Shown in pieces: positions 1 to 7,077 of a stretch of DNA of 64,000 nt (its first letter is position 1; each line of letters opens with the position of its first letter). A model generated the notes under the pieces. The model did no database searches. It worked only from the letters and a program-made list of their open reading frames with translations, and was not told the origin of the DNA. The DNA is from Mesorhizobium sp. (GTDB taxonomy: Bacteria; Pseudomonadota; Alphaproteobacteria; Rhizobiales; Rhizobiaceae). The stretch covers positions 17,989 to 81,988 of the forward strand of contig NZ_SUEG01000007.1 in assembly GCF_005063415.1 (NCBI RefSeq), given 5' to 3'. A program made the translations under genes and the position numbers.

Positions 1-634
1 CGGGATCGCCGGCCGCCGCTACGGTGTTGATCAGCGTGAGTGCCGCGCCGGCAAAGGCGTTGGCCGCGATCGTCGTCGGCACATAGAAGTCGAGATCGCC
101 GAAGATGGCGCCGGCATGCCGGGCCGTGGTGGTGACGGTATCGGTAACAACCGCCGCCGTCACCGGCAGCGAGGCGCCGGTCAGCGGATTGAAGTAGGCA
201 TTGATCGCGGCGGAAAGGGCAGCGGCCACGGTGTTGACGCTGTCGCCGGCGGCGATCTGCACCTGCACCGGCTCGCCGGCAATCTCGATCGTGCCGACGC
301 CGCCACCGGCCGGAACGGAATTGACCTTGATGGTGTCGGCGCGCGCCACGCCAACTGCGGCGGCGGCAACGATCCAGGTCTCCTGCACGGGCGCATTGAG
401 GAAGGCGACACGGGCCATTTCGGCGAGCATCGAGCCGGCGCCGGCAAGGGCAACGGCCTCCTGCGCCGAACCGATCGCCTGCGGCAAATTGTCGGCAATC
501 GCCGCGCCGGCATTCTTGTGGCCGATCAGCAGCAGCCGCGATTCCGACTGGTAGCTGCCGCCCGAGGTGACCTCGAAGGCGAAGAGCGGCGCGACCAGGC
601 CGGCGCCGGGGATGTTGTTGAACAGGATGCCCAT
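1..634 (-). CDS. Phage contractile tail sheath protein, N-terminal part
   Basis: This protein would form the contractile tube around the tail of the phage. The reading frame runs off the left edge, so only about 211 residues are visible. Its start (MGILFNNIPGAGLVAPL) and the following stretch about a reusable locus (LLLIGHK) resemble the Mu gpL-type sheath family, and a DUF2635 gene sits directly upstream exactly as in Mu-like phages. The ATG shares one base with the stop of the upstream gene (TGATG), so translation is probably coupled. A sheath implies a myovirus-type tail even though the head genes are of lambda type. Family assignment is by recognition of the N-terminus and by context. Confidence 0.8.
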   Translation of the reverse strand, partial: MGILFNNIPGAGLVAPLFAFEVTSGGSYQSESRLLLIGHKNAGAAIADNLPQAIGSAQEAVALAGAGSMLAEMARVAFLNAPVQETWIVAAAAVGVARADTIKVNSVPAGGGVGTIEIAGEPVQVQIAAGDSVNTVAAALSAAINAYFNPLTGASLPVTAAVVTDTVTTTARHAGAIFGDLDFYVPTTIAANAFAGAALTLINTVAAAGDP

Positions 635-843
635 CAGTTTTTCTCCTTGCGCTTGCCTGCAGCCGGGACGGCAGGCGCTTCGATTTCGTCGACGATCAGC
701 GAGCCGTCATTGATGAGCTGCATCCAGACCGGATCTTCGCGGTCGATGGACTGGCCTTCGGCCGGAAAATCGGTGGCCGGACGGAATGGATGCGGCAGGC
801 GGTGCGAGGCATCCGCCAGTCTGGCGTGAACGAATTTGGCCAT
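634..843 (-). CDS. DUF2635-type small phage protein
   Basis: A 69-residue acidic-to-basic small protein with the pattern 'PAEG..I...DPVWMQLINDGSL' seen in the DUF2635 family, which precedes the sheath gene in Mu-like phages. Its function is unknown; a chaperone or tail assembly role is only inferred from position. The C-terminus is Lys-rich. It lies three bases downstream of the preceding gene and overlaps the sheath start by one base, so it belongs to the late leftward operon. Confidence 0.7.
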   Translation of the reverse strand: MAKFVHARLADASHRLPHPFRPATDFPAEGQSIDREDPVWMQLINDGSLIVDEIEAPAVPAAGKRKEKN

Positions 844-846
844 GGT

Positions 847-1602
847 CTAGTCCTCAATATCGGGGAACGGCGGTTCGACTGCGGCGGCGGTACCGGCCTG
901 TCCGGACACACCGGCCTGTTTCACGTCGAAGGCGATCGTGTCCATGACGGGCAGCGGCGCTGAAGCCGCGAACTGTGCCGCCATGTTGTCCAGCGTGGCC
1001 CGGGCATAGGAATTCTCAGGTAGCAAAGCCGCGATGGTAGCTGCCGGCATCGGCAACCCGCCGGCCGGCGAGAATTCGTCGTCAGGGATCTGACATTCGA
1101 AGAGCATCGTCGTGCGCTGCCAGCGCAGTCCGAGCTCGGGAACGGCAAAGCCTTCCTCGTCGATGCTCTCGATCGCCATGACGATCTTGCGGAAGATCGC
1201 TCCGGTCGGCCCTTGCGTCAGGACGTAGCGAGCCTGCGCACACAGCGCCGACAGCACGAGGCGCGCCTTCGGATCGGAGCCAGCCATGGCGTCTACGAAT
1301 TCCGCGCCGTCCTCGTCCCTTGCCGCGACCGCCAGTTCGGCGACGACTTCCAAAATGGTGCTGCCATTGCGGGCAACACTGCCCTGCCCGGGTCCACGGC
1401 GCGGCGATTGCGACCGGCGCGTGAACAGCGACAGAACCGGCGTGTATTCCTCGCCGGGATCGAGCAGGTCGACCGACGGGCGGCGGCTGTCGAAGACGCG
1501 GGCGCGGGCGAGGGTCGGGAACCCTGTCTCGGCCAGGATGGCCGCGGTCGGGCAAAAACTCTCGACGGCCGCCAGCCGGGTGATCTCGGCAGCGATGGTC
1601 AT
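847..1602 (-). CDS. Phage tail/connector protein, unknown family
   Basis: A 251-residue protein between the capsid block and the tail sheath block. Position suggests a tail completion, tail terminator or neck protein, but I do not recognise a specific family. I chose the ATG at 1602 (MTIAAEITRLAAV) because it gives the ATGA overlap with the upstream gene; the frame stays open further upstream but with an Arg- and Gly-rich, non-protein-like sequence. The C-terminal part is Ala/Pro-rich. Assignment to the virion connector is inference from gene order. Confidence 0.65.
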   Translation of the reverse strand: MTIAAEITRLAAVESFCPTAAILAETGFPTLARARVFDSRRPSVDLLDPGEEYTPVLSLFTRRSQSPRRGPGQGSVARNGSTILEVVAELAVAARDEDGAEFVDAMAGSDPKARLVLSALCAQARYVLTQGPTGAIFRKIVMAIESIDEEGFAVPELGLRWQRTTMLFECQIPDDEFSPAGGLPMPAATIAALLPENSYARATLDNMAAQFAASAPLPVMDTIAFDVKQAGVSGQAGTAAAVEPPFPDIED

Positions 1603-2027
1603 GGCTTGCCCTTGGTCCGGTTGACGAAGATGGCCAGCCTTTTTCCGCCGTCGACAGGGATGGCTGCAACGAGAAAGCGACCCTTCACCTCGCCGGCCGG
1701 CCCCTCCCACACAATCTGGTCCTCGACCTTCACCGGCTCCGGCCAGTCGGCCGAGAGCGCAGTGATGACCGCCTCATGGCTCGGCATCTCACGGGACCGG
1801 TCGCGGTTCGACGTCAATGTGGAGGGATGCGAAAAGCCAGGCGTGAGGACAGCCGGGCCGAAGTCGATCGAGCCGAGGAAGGGAAATCCCACGCGATCCG
1901 GATCGGCCATGCGGGTTTCGTTGACACCAACGCGCCGCGCCGTCGGCACCACGCGGAAGCTTTCGCGGTCGAAGACTTCGGCGACGGTCGAGTCGGTCGC
2001 CGCCAAAGCCTCGTTCCAGTCGATCAT
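1599..2027 (-). CDS. Putative head-tail joining protein
   Basis: A 142-residue protein directly downstream of the major capsid gene, the place where lambda-like phages carry the head-tail attachment proteins (FI/FII type). I see no diagnostic motif; the call rests on position. The ATG at 2027 (MIDWNEALAATDS) lies 11 bases after the capsid stop; the frame continues open upstream through the capsid gene, but that part reads as an off-frame translation. The end overlaps the next gene by four bases. Confidence 0.6.
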   Translation of the reverse strand: MIDWNEALAATDSTVAEVFDRESFRVVPTARRVGVNETRMADPDRVGFPFLGSIDFGPAVLTPGFSHPSTLTSNRDRSREMPSHEAVITALSADWPEPVKVEDQIVWEGPAGEVKGRFLVAAIPVDGGKRLAIFVNRTKGKP

Positions 2028-2038
2028 GGCAGTCCCGA

Positions 2039-3067
2039 TCAGGTGTTGCGGGCGCCCATCAGCACGCCCGGCCGAGTGCAGAGCTGAAGCTCGTTCATCT
2101 GCAACTCGCCATTGATGCCCTTGTCGTTCGGCATCGGCCACTGCTTGGCATAAAGACGCTGGCCAAGCGTATTGACGGTCTCGATGTAGTCGGCCGGCGA
2201 CTGATATGTCTTGAACAGGTTCGGCACGCCGATCGGAAAGAAACGCGCCTTGGTCGTCGGGATGCCAACGCCTTCGCCATCGATCTCGCCGTAGTTTTCC
2301 CAGACGATGCCGCCGAACTCGAACATCGGATTTTCCGAGCGGTTTTTGCCGATATACGATTCGCGCAGGATCTGCGCTTCCGACCAGCCCTTATAGGTGT
2401 CGCGCACTTCCTTGTGGGTCAGCAGCTGATCGAAGAAGGTGTCGCCGACGAAGGCGTGGACTTCGGTGAAGGGCACAGCACCAAGCGCCTTCTTTTGCGC
2501 CCGAATGACCTTGGTGGCCGCGAGGCGCAGCGCGCCGTCGGCTGGTGTGGCATTGTCGAGATCGAAGTCGACTTCCGCCACCTGGGCAACGCCGAATTCG
2601 GTGAACAGGTTAAGCGTGGACCCGTCGGCATAGGTGATGATGCCAGTGATGGCGCCAAGACGCGCATGCTCCTCAGTCAGGTCCATGTCCGACGTGTTGG
2701 CGGCAATCACTTCGCCGACGATCTGCTGGACCGTGGCAAGTTCGCCCTCGGTGCCGCGGGCGCGTACGTTCTGCACCTGGTCGGCGTAGACCGCCCAGTC
2801 GCGCTGGAAATGCGGCACCTTGAAATCGGTCATCTTGCGCTTGGGCATATCGCGCGTTTCGCCGGGGCCGCCGCGCGGCGACGGCTTGACGAGCTGCAGG
2901 ATGTCGCCGACGCGCTCGATGGCGATCGAAGTCGTGGTGACGGGATGGGCCGAGAACAGCCCCATCTGGCCGATGCGGCCGGGCCGGTATTTCAGGTCAT
3001 TGACGAAGTCGGTCAGCGACGTGCAGCTGAACGCGTCATTCCTGAAGATGTCGAGGATGTTGTCCAT
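2039..3067 (-). CDS. Phage major capsid protein, lambda gpE family
   Basis: The main shell protein of the head. The 342-residue length matches the gpE family (about 340 residues in lambda). The N-terminal 'FVNDLKYRPGRIGQMGLF' followed by 'VTTTSIAIERVGD' and a central 'TEEHARLGAITG' are characteristic of this family. It follows a decoration protein gene and a protease/scaffold gene, which is the lambda head order. A 96-base gap separates it from the decoration gene and holds a short perfect inverted repeat (3088-3102) without a T tract. A strong AAGGG ribosome site lies just before the ATG. Confidence 0.9.
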   Translation of the reverse strand: MDNILDIFRNDAFSCTSLTDFVNDLKYRPGRIGQMGLFSAHPVTTTSIAIERVGDILQLVKPSPRGGPGETRDMPKRKMTDFKVPHFQRDWAVYADQVQNVRARGTEGELATVQQIVGEVIAANTSDMDLTEEHARLGAITGIITYADGSTLNLFTEFGVAQVAEVDFDLDNATPADGALRLAATKVIRAQKKALGAVPFTEVHAFVGDTFFDQLLTHKEVRDTYKGWSEAQILRESYIGKNRSENPMFEFGGIVWENYGEIDGEGVGIPTTKARFFPIGVPNLFKTYQSPADYIETVNTLGQRLYAKQWPMPNDKGINGELQMNELQLCTRPGVLMGARNT

Positions 3068-3163
3068 TTTGGGTTTCCCTTGGAAATCCTGCCAGGCAGG
3101 AGATGGTCGACGCGGCGTGCCGCGGGCTCAATTCAAAGAGGCCGGCGGTCGCCCGCCGTGCCG

Positions 3164-3832
3164 TCAGTTGCGGATAATGATGCCGCGCGCCTCGAGCGCC
3201 TGGATGGCGTCGGCCTTGGCCGCAGCGGTGATGCCGGCCGGCCATTCGATCTGGTGGCCGTTGACTTCCGCATCACGGGCGATGATGACGGCCGGCGCAG
3301 TTGCGTCGGCGGGCGTCACGACACCGTAGATCGCAAGGGCGACAGCCACTTCGGACCCGTCCGCCCCTGCCGGATTGTAGGCGACGTATTGGAAATCCTC
3401 TGCATCGGCCTCGACCGTGACGGTGAAGCGGTCACCGGCGACGAAGTCGTTCGCGTCGGCGATGGTGAACTTGATTTCCTTGTTGAAGGCGACACCGACC
3501 GTCGCCTTGCCGATCGACTTGCCGGTCGGGTCGGTCACCTCGAACGTGCCGCCATTGGTCGCCGGTTCGGTGCAGACGATGTTGTAGACGCCGTCCTTCA
3601 CCTTGGATGAAACGGCGGGATTGGCGAGCGTCAGTGCGCCGGCGCCGGCCGTGTTGCCGGCATCGGCGGCAGCGGTGGCAACGACGCCGGCCACGACCGC
3701 GATCCGCCCGAGCACGGTGCCGGCAAGAAGAGTCTGCGAAAAGGCGATGGTGGCGTTCTCGCGCGAGCGGTGGAAGTTCGCCTCGCTGAGCAGGAATTCG
3801 CCGGCATGCCGGCCTTCGGTAACAGTCGTCAT
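3164..3832 (-). CDS. Phage head decoration protein, gpD-like
   Basis: A capsid-stabilising surface protein. The first 40 residues (TEGRHAGEFLLSEAN... then 'TLLAGTVLGRI') are typical of the lambda gpD/HDPD family. At 222 residues it is about twice the length of lambda gpD: after an Ala/Gly-rich linker there is an added beta-rich domain of about 90 residues before the typical 'YNPAGADGSEVAVALAIYGV' end region. The insertion may be displayed on the capsid surface. The gene lies between the protease/scaffold gene and the major capsid gene. Confidence 0.85.
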   Translation of the reverse strand: MTTVTEGRHAGEFLLSEANFHRSRENATIAFSQTLLAGTVLGRIAVVAGVVATAAADAGNTAGAGALTLANPAVSSKVKDGVYNIVCTEPATNGGTFEVTDPTGKSIGKATVGVAFNKEIKFTIADANDFVAGDRFTVTVEADAEDFQYVAYNPAGADGSEVAVALAIYGVVTPADATAPAVIIARDAEVNGHQIEWPAGITAAAKADAIQALEARGIIIRN

Positions 3833-3882
3833 GGCTTCAGCCCTTCACGATGTTTAGAGGTGGGAGATGCGCGAAAGGCCGG

Positions 3883-4296
3883 TCAGCCGTTGCGCTTGTT
3901 GATGCTGTCCGCAGCCTTCTTCCAGCCGGCTGAGGCATCGGCCGGCTTCGGCGCGCCAGGTTGTGCCAGTCCGGACGCGGCAAGGCGCTGCTGCTCATAG
4001 GCGGCGGCATCCGCGCCGCCGGCAGGCTTGCTCGCCGCCACATTGGCAACGACGAAGGCGGCAACGTCCTCGCCGGACATGGCCGGCGACTTTGCTGCCA
4101 GGTCGAGCGCGGCCGACATGCGGCCAGCATCGCCCTTTACGCCCTCGGCGCCGAGGGCGGCGGTCAGGCGGGCGGTCGAAGCAGCCATGCCGGCGGCGTG
4201 GCCCTTGGTTTCAGCCGCCGCAACGGCGGTCTTCAGCTCGGCCTGGGTGATGCCCGCATCTTCGTTAGCGGCGGGCGCGCCGTTTGTCTCGCTCAT
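3883..4296 (-). CDS. Nested scaffold protein (lambda Nu3-like internal start)
   Basis: Inside the protease gene an ATG at 4296 (MSETNGAPAANEDAG) is preceded by AAGGAGAT six bases upstream, the best ribosome site of the whole head block. It would produce a 137-residue, Ala-rich, charged, probably helical protein identical to the protease C-terminus. In lambda, Nu3 is made in exactly this way from the C gene and forms the internal scaffold of the procapsid. The start, site and frame are seen directly; independent expression is inference. Confidence 0.7.
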   Translation of the reverse strand: MSETNGAPAANEDAGITQAELKTAVAAAETKGHAAGMAASTARLTAALGAEGVKGDAGRMSAALDLAAKSPAMSGEDVAAFVVANVAASKPAGGADAAAYEQQRLAASGLAQPGAPKPADASAGWKKAADSINKRNG

Positions 4297-5196
4297 GGAT
4301 GATCTCCTTTTCTGCGAGGTTGAGCGCCCGACGGTCAGCGTGGAGGCGCGGGAAAGTTCGGCAAGCACGGTCTCGAACGAACCGACGCGGTCGGCGATAC
4401 CTACGTCGACCGCCGCCTGGCCAATGAAAGTGCGAGCTTCGGTCTTGCGGGCGGCGGCGGCCGTGAGCCGGCTGCCGCGTCCCTTCGCCACCGTGGTGAG
4501 GAAGGCGCCGTAGAAGGCGTCGACTTCGGCTTGTAGGTCCTCGCGAACATCTTTGGACAATGGCTCGAATGGATTGCCATCCACCTTGTGCGCGCCGGCA
4601 TGGATAAGCGTCGGCGTGATACCCTCGCGGTCCAGCTGCCGGCTGAAATCGGCATGGAGCAGAACGACCCCGATCGAGCCCGAGATACCGGTTTCGATGG
4701 TGACAATCTCGTTGGCTCCCGACGCGATTCCGTACATGGCGGATGCCGCCATGCCGTTGACAACTGCGATCGTTCGCTTCTTCGCAGCCAGATCGCGGAC
4801 AAGGGCGGCTGTTTCAAAGGCGCCGACGGCCTCGCCGCCGGGCGAGTGCAGGTCGAGGATGACGGATTTCACCGCCGGGTCGGCGGCCGCTGCCTTCAGT
4901 TGGAAGCCGATGCCTTCATAGGAGGTCAGGCCGGAACTGGCGCCGACCCAGGCACCTCTGTTTACGAGCGAGCCGGTGATTGTGATGATGCCGACCCCTT
5001 CGCGGGTCACCCTGTACGGGACGGCTCGGCGTGCGCCATTCTCGTCCTCGACAACTGACGAACCTTCGAAGCGCGATGCTTCCGGGGCGTTCACGCCGAT
5101 CCTGCCGGCGAGAACCGCAAGAACGACCTCGGCCTTGTCGCGGGTGATCAGCAGCGGCCGGTTCAGCACCCGGTCGGCAATGTGGATCAGCGACAT
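3883..5196 (-). CDS. Head maturation protease (S49 family) fused to scaffold domain
   Basis: A 437-residue protein like lambda gpC. Residues from about 55 to 290 form an S49/SppA-type serine protease: 'DLHSPGGEAVGAFE', then 'NGMAASAMYGIAS' with the candidate catalytic Ser, then 'ETGISGSIGVV'. The C-terminal about 137 residues are Ala/Lys/Glu-rich and form the scaffold segment, which also has its own start (see the nested entry). I chose the ATG at 5196 (MSLIHIADRVLNRPL) because the upstream frame extension is Arg-rich and overlaps gpW. The start overlaps the end of gpW by ten bases. Known role of the family: processing of the portal and clearing of scaffold during head assembly. Confidence 0.88.
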   Translation of the reverse strand: MSLIHIADRVLNRPLLITRDKAEVVLAVLAGRIGVNAPEASRFEGSSVVEDENGARRAVPYRVTREGVGIITITGSLVNRGAWVGASSGLTSYEGIGFQLKAAAADPAVKSVILDLHSPGGEAVGAFETAALVRDLAAKKRTIAVVNGMAASAMYGIASGANEIVTIETGISGSIGVVLLHADFSRQLDREGITPTLIHAGAHKVDGNPFEPLSKDVREDLQAEVDAFYGAFLTTVAKGRGSRLTAAAARKTEARTFIGQAAVDVGIADRVGSFETVLAELSRASTLTVGRSTSQKRRSSMSETNGAPAANEDAGITQAELKTAVAAAETKGHAAGMAASTARLTAALGAEGVKGDAGRMSAALDLAAKSPAMSGEDVAAFVVANVAASKPAGGADAAAYEQQRLAASGLAQPGAPKPADASAGWKKAADSINKRNG

Positions 5197-5474
5197 GGAC
5201 CGCCTCCGACAAAACGGATCGACTTTGCGTAGCGCGAGCGCTTGCCCTGCTTTGCCGAACAGGCAGCGGCGAGCCGCATCAGCTCGGCATCGAGCGCGGC
5301 AACGCTGCCAACCGAGATACGTACGCGCCGATGCGTGACCGGCGAGCGGATCTCTGTCTCTTCGACCCGTTCGCCGGCGATCAGCTTCAGCTTGGCCGCA
5401 TAGAGCGCCTGATAGAGCGCGCACGGGTCTTCGGCATCTACCGAGACGCCGGCAATCTTGACGAGAGTAGCCAT
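5187..5474 (-). CDS. Head-tail joining protein gpW family
   Basis: A 95-residue basic protein in the place of lambda gene W, between portal and protease (order changed slightly from lambda, where W precedes the portal). The pattern 'ALYAAKLKLIAGERV' followed by a helix 'VAALDAELMRLAAA' matches the short alpha/beta/alpha gpW fold. The ATG at 5474 follows the portal stop after one base. Its likely role is to plug or adapt the portal after packaging. Confidence 0.72.
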   Translation of the reverse strand: MATLVKIAGVSVDAEDPCALYQALYAAKLKLIAGERVEETEIRSPVTHRRVRISVGSVAALDAELMRLAAACSAKQGKRSRYAKSIRFVGGGPCR

Positions 5475-5475
5475 G

Positions 5476-7077
5476 TCAGGGTGCCGCTTTCTGGACCGGC
5501 TCGGCCGCGCCCGGCTTGCCGGTGTTGCGCGGCACGAAGGGCGAAGGCATTTCGGCGGCAACATATTTCTGATGCTCGCGCACGCGCTGCTCGAATACTT
5601 CGTCGGGATCGTAACCGAGTTCGGCGCATTCGCTGGCCAGCGTCGAAGTGCCGTTGATCAGCCGCTCCGTCGCTGCATTGGCGCTCTTGCCGTCATCGGC
5701 GGAGGGTTTCGCCGGCCCCTGCCACAACGCCCAGCTGACGCGGTCGCGGTTGGCGGCAAAGGCCTCGTAGCCGCCCTTGAACGGAATGCGACCTTCGCCG
5801 ATCTCCTCGTCCAGCCAGGGCTCGTAAATAGCCTGGCACACTGGTGCTGCAATCCGCTCGCGGCGGCGGGTGACGACTGGCCAGATCGACGAATTCTCCA
5901 TCCGCACGCTCGAATAGGTGGCGGCCGTATGGTCCATCGTCAGGCCGCCGAAGGTGATGCCGATGGCGCGGGCCATGTCGCGCGAAAGCTCGGCCGAGAC
6001 CGGCAGGAATTCGGGGCCGGGCGTGCCGGTGGTCAGCAGCTTCAGCTCCTCGCCCGGCGCCAGATGCGAAACCTGCGGATCGCCACTGATAGAAATCTTG
6101 CCTTCCGCCGCTCGGCTCAAGGCGGCGGCGAAGTAGTCATGGAAATCGCCCTGCAGATCGCTGTCGTCGGGCAAAGCCTCGATGGCCTCGAAAGCTTCCT
6201 TCGACGGATTGGGGCTGGTCAGAGCGGCGGCGAAGACGGTCTGCAGGATGCCGGTCTGGATCTTGGCGTCCACCAGGATCTCATGCTGGATGTGCTTTCG
6301 GAACGCCGGCGCGATGCGCGAGATGCCGCGCACGTCGGTCGCATCCCAGGGATCGAAGACATGCATCACCTGCAGCCGGCCGGCCGCATCATAGGCGCGA
6401 TGGTCGCGCCTGGTGACGATGCCGTTTTCCTTTTCCTCGAAGCGGTAGGCGATCGGTCGCCCGTTCGCCTCATGGATGACGCCCTGGTAAAGGCCTTCAT
6501 ACTCGCTGCTGTCCTGGACAAGTGCTGTCGGCGGCACCATGCAGACCTTGGTCCCGGTCGTGATGCCGTAGCCGCGACGCTGCGCGATCGGCATGTAGGA
6601 GATCAGGCCCGTCGCCTCCCCATAGGCCATGTCCCAGCGCAGCGCGATGTCGACCATCTGCGGGACGGTGAACTTGCCGCGCATGTCGCATTCGCGAGGG
6701 TTCCAGGCGTAGCGCTTCCAGCGGCGCTTGATGATCCTGATCAGCTCCGCCGCCTCGGCGTCGCTGTAGCCGAGCCCGGTCAGGTCCGGCTGCGGGTTGA
6801 GCACCAGCTCGACGCCAACCGTGTCGGCGAGCACCTGGTCGGCGGCGCCCTTCAGCCGGCCCGAATTCTGGATCAGGTCGATGGCGAGGCCGGCGGCGCG
6901 GCGCCAGGCAAGGCGGATTTCGTCGCGGCTGTCGCGCAGGATCGCCGGCCGCGTGTTGATGATGGCCGATCGAGAATCGCGCAGGAACGCCGCGCCGGGC
7001 AGCGGGCGTGCGGAAACATCCGTGCCCGCCTTTCGTCCCAGGAGCCGGTCGATCAGTTTCACGTTCTTTTCGCCCAT
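5476..7077 (-). CDS. Phage portal protein, lambda gpB family
   Basis: A 533-residue portal subunit, the dodecameric ring through which DNA enters the head. The length equals that of lambda gpB (533 residues). Family marks are 'LVLNPQPDLTG...WKRYAWNPRECDMRG' in the first third, 'HVFDPWDATDVRGISRIAPAF' in the middle, and 'FGGLTMDHTAATYSSVRME' in the C-terminal third. The start overlaps the end of the large terminase by 19 bases. No truncation is seen. Confidence 0.92.
   Translation of the reverse strand: MGEKNVKLIDRLLGRKAGTDVSARPLPGAAFLRDSRSAIINTRPAILRDSRDEIRLAWRRAAGLAIDLIQNSGRLKGAADQVLADTVGVELVLNPQPDLTGLGYSDAEAAELIRIIKRRWKRYAWNPRECDMRGKFTVPQMVDIALRWDMAYGEATGLISYMPIAQRRGYGITTGTKVCMVPPTALVQDSSEYEGLYQGVIHEANGRPIAYRFEEKENGIVTRRDHRAYDAAGRLQVMHVFDPWDATDVRGISRIAPAFRKHIQHEILVDAKIQTGILQTVFAAALTSPNPSKEAFEAIEALPDDSDLQGDFHDYFAAALSRAAEGKISISGDPQVSHLAPGEELKLLTTGTPGPEFLPVSAELSRDMARAIGITFGGLTMDHTAATYSSVRMENSSIWPVVTRRRERIAAPVCQAIYEPWLDEEIGEGRIPFKGGYEAFAANRDRVSWALWQGPAKPSADDGKSANAATERLINGTSTLASECAELGYDPDEVFEQRVREHQKYVAAEMPSPFVPRNTGKPGAAEPVQKAAP

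Noticed and set aside
3088-3102. Perfect inverted repeat TCCTGCC-A-GGCAGGA between decoration and capsid genes as terminator
   Set aside because: The spacer is a single base and no T tract follows; transcription of the capsid gene must pass through it.
2414-3610. Long plus-strand frame of 398 codons across the capsid genes
   Set aside because: It is antisense to the capsid and decoration genes, has Arg/Gly/Asp-rich composition typical of a GC-rich shadow frame, and shows no family motif.
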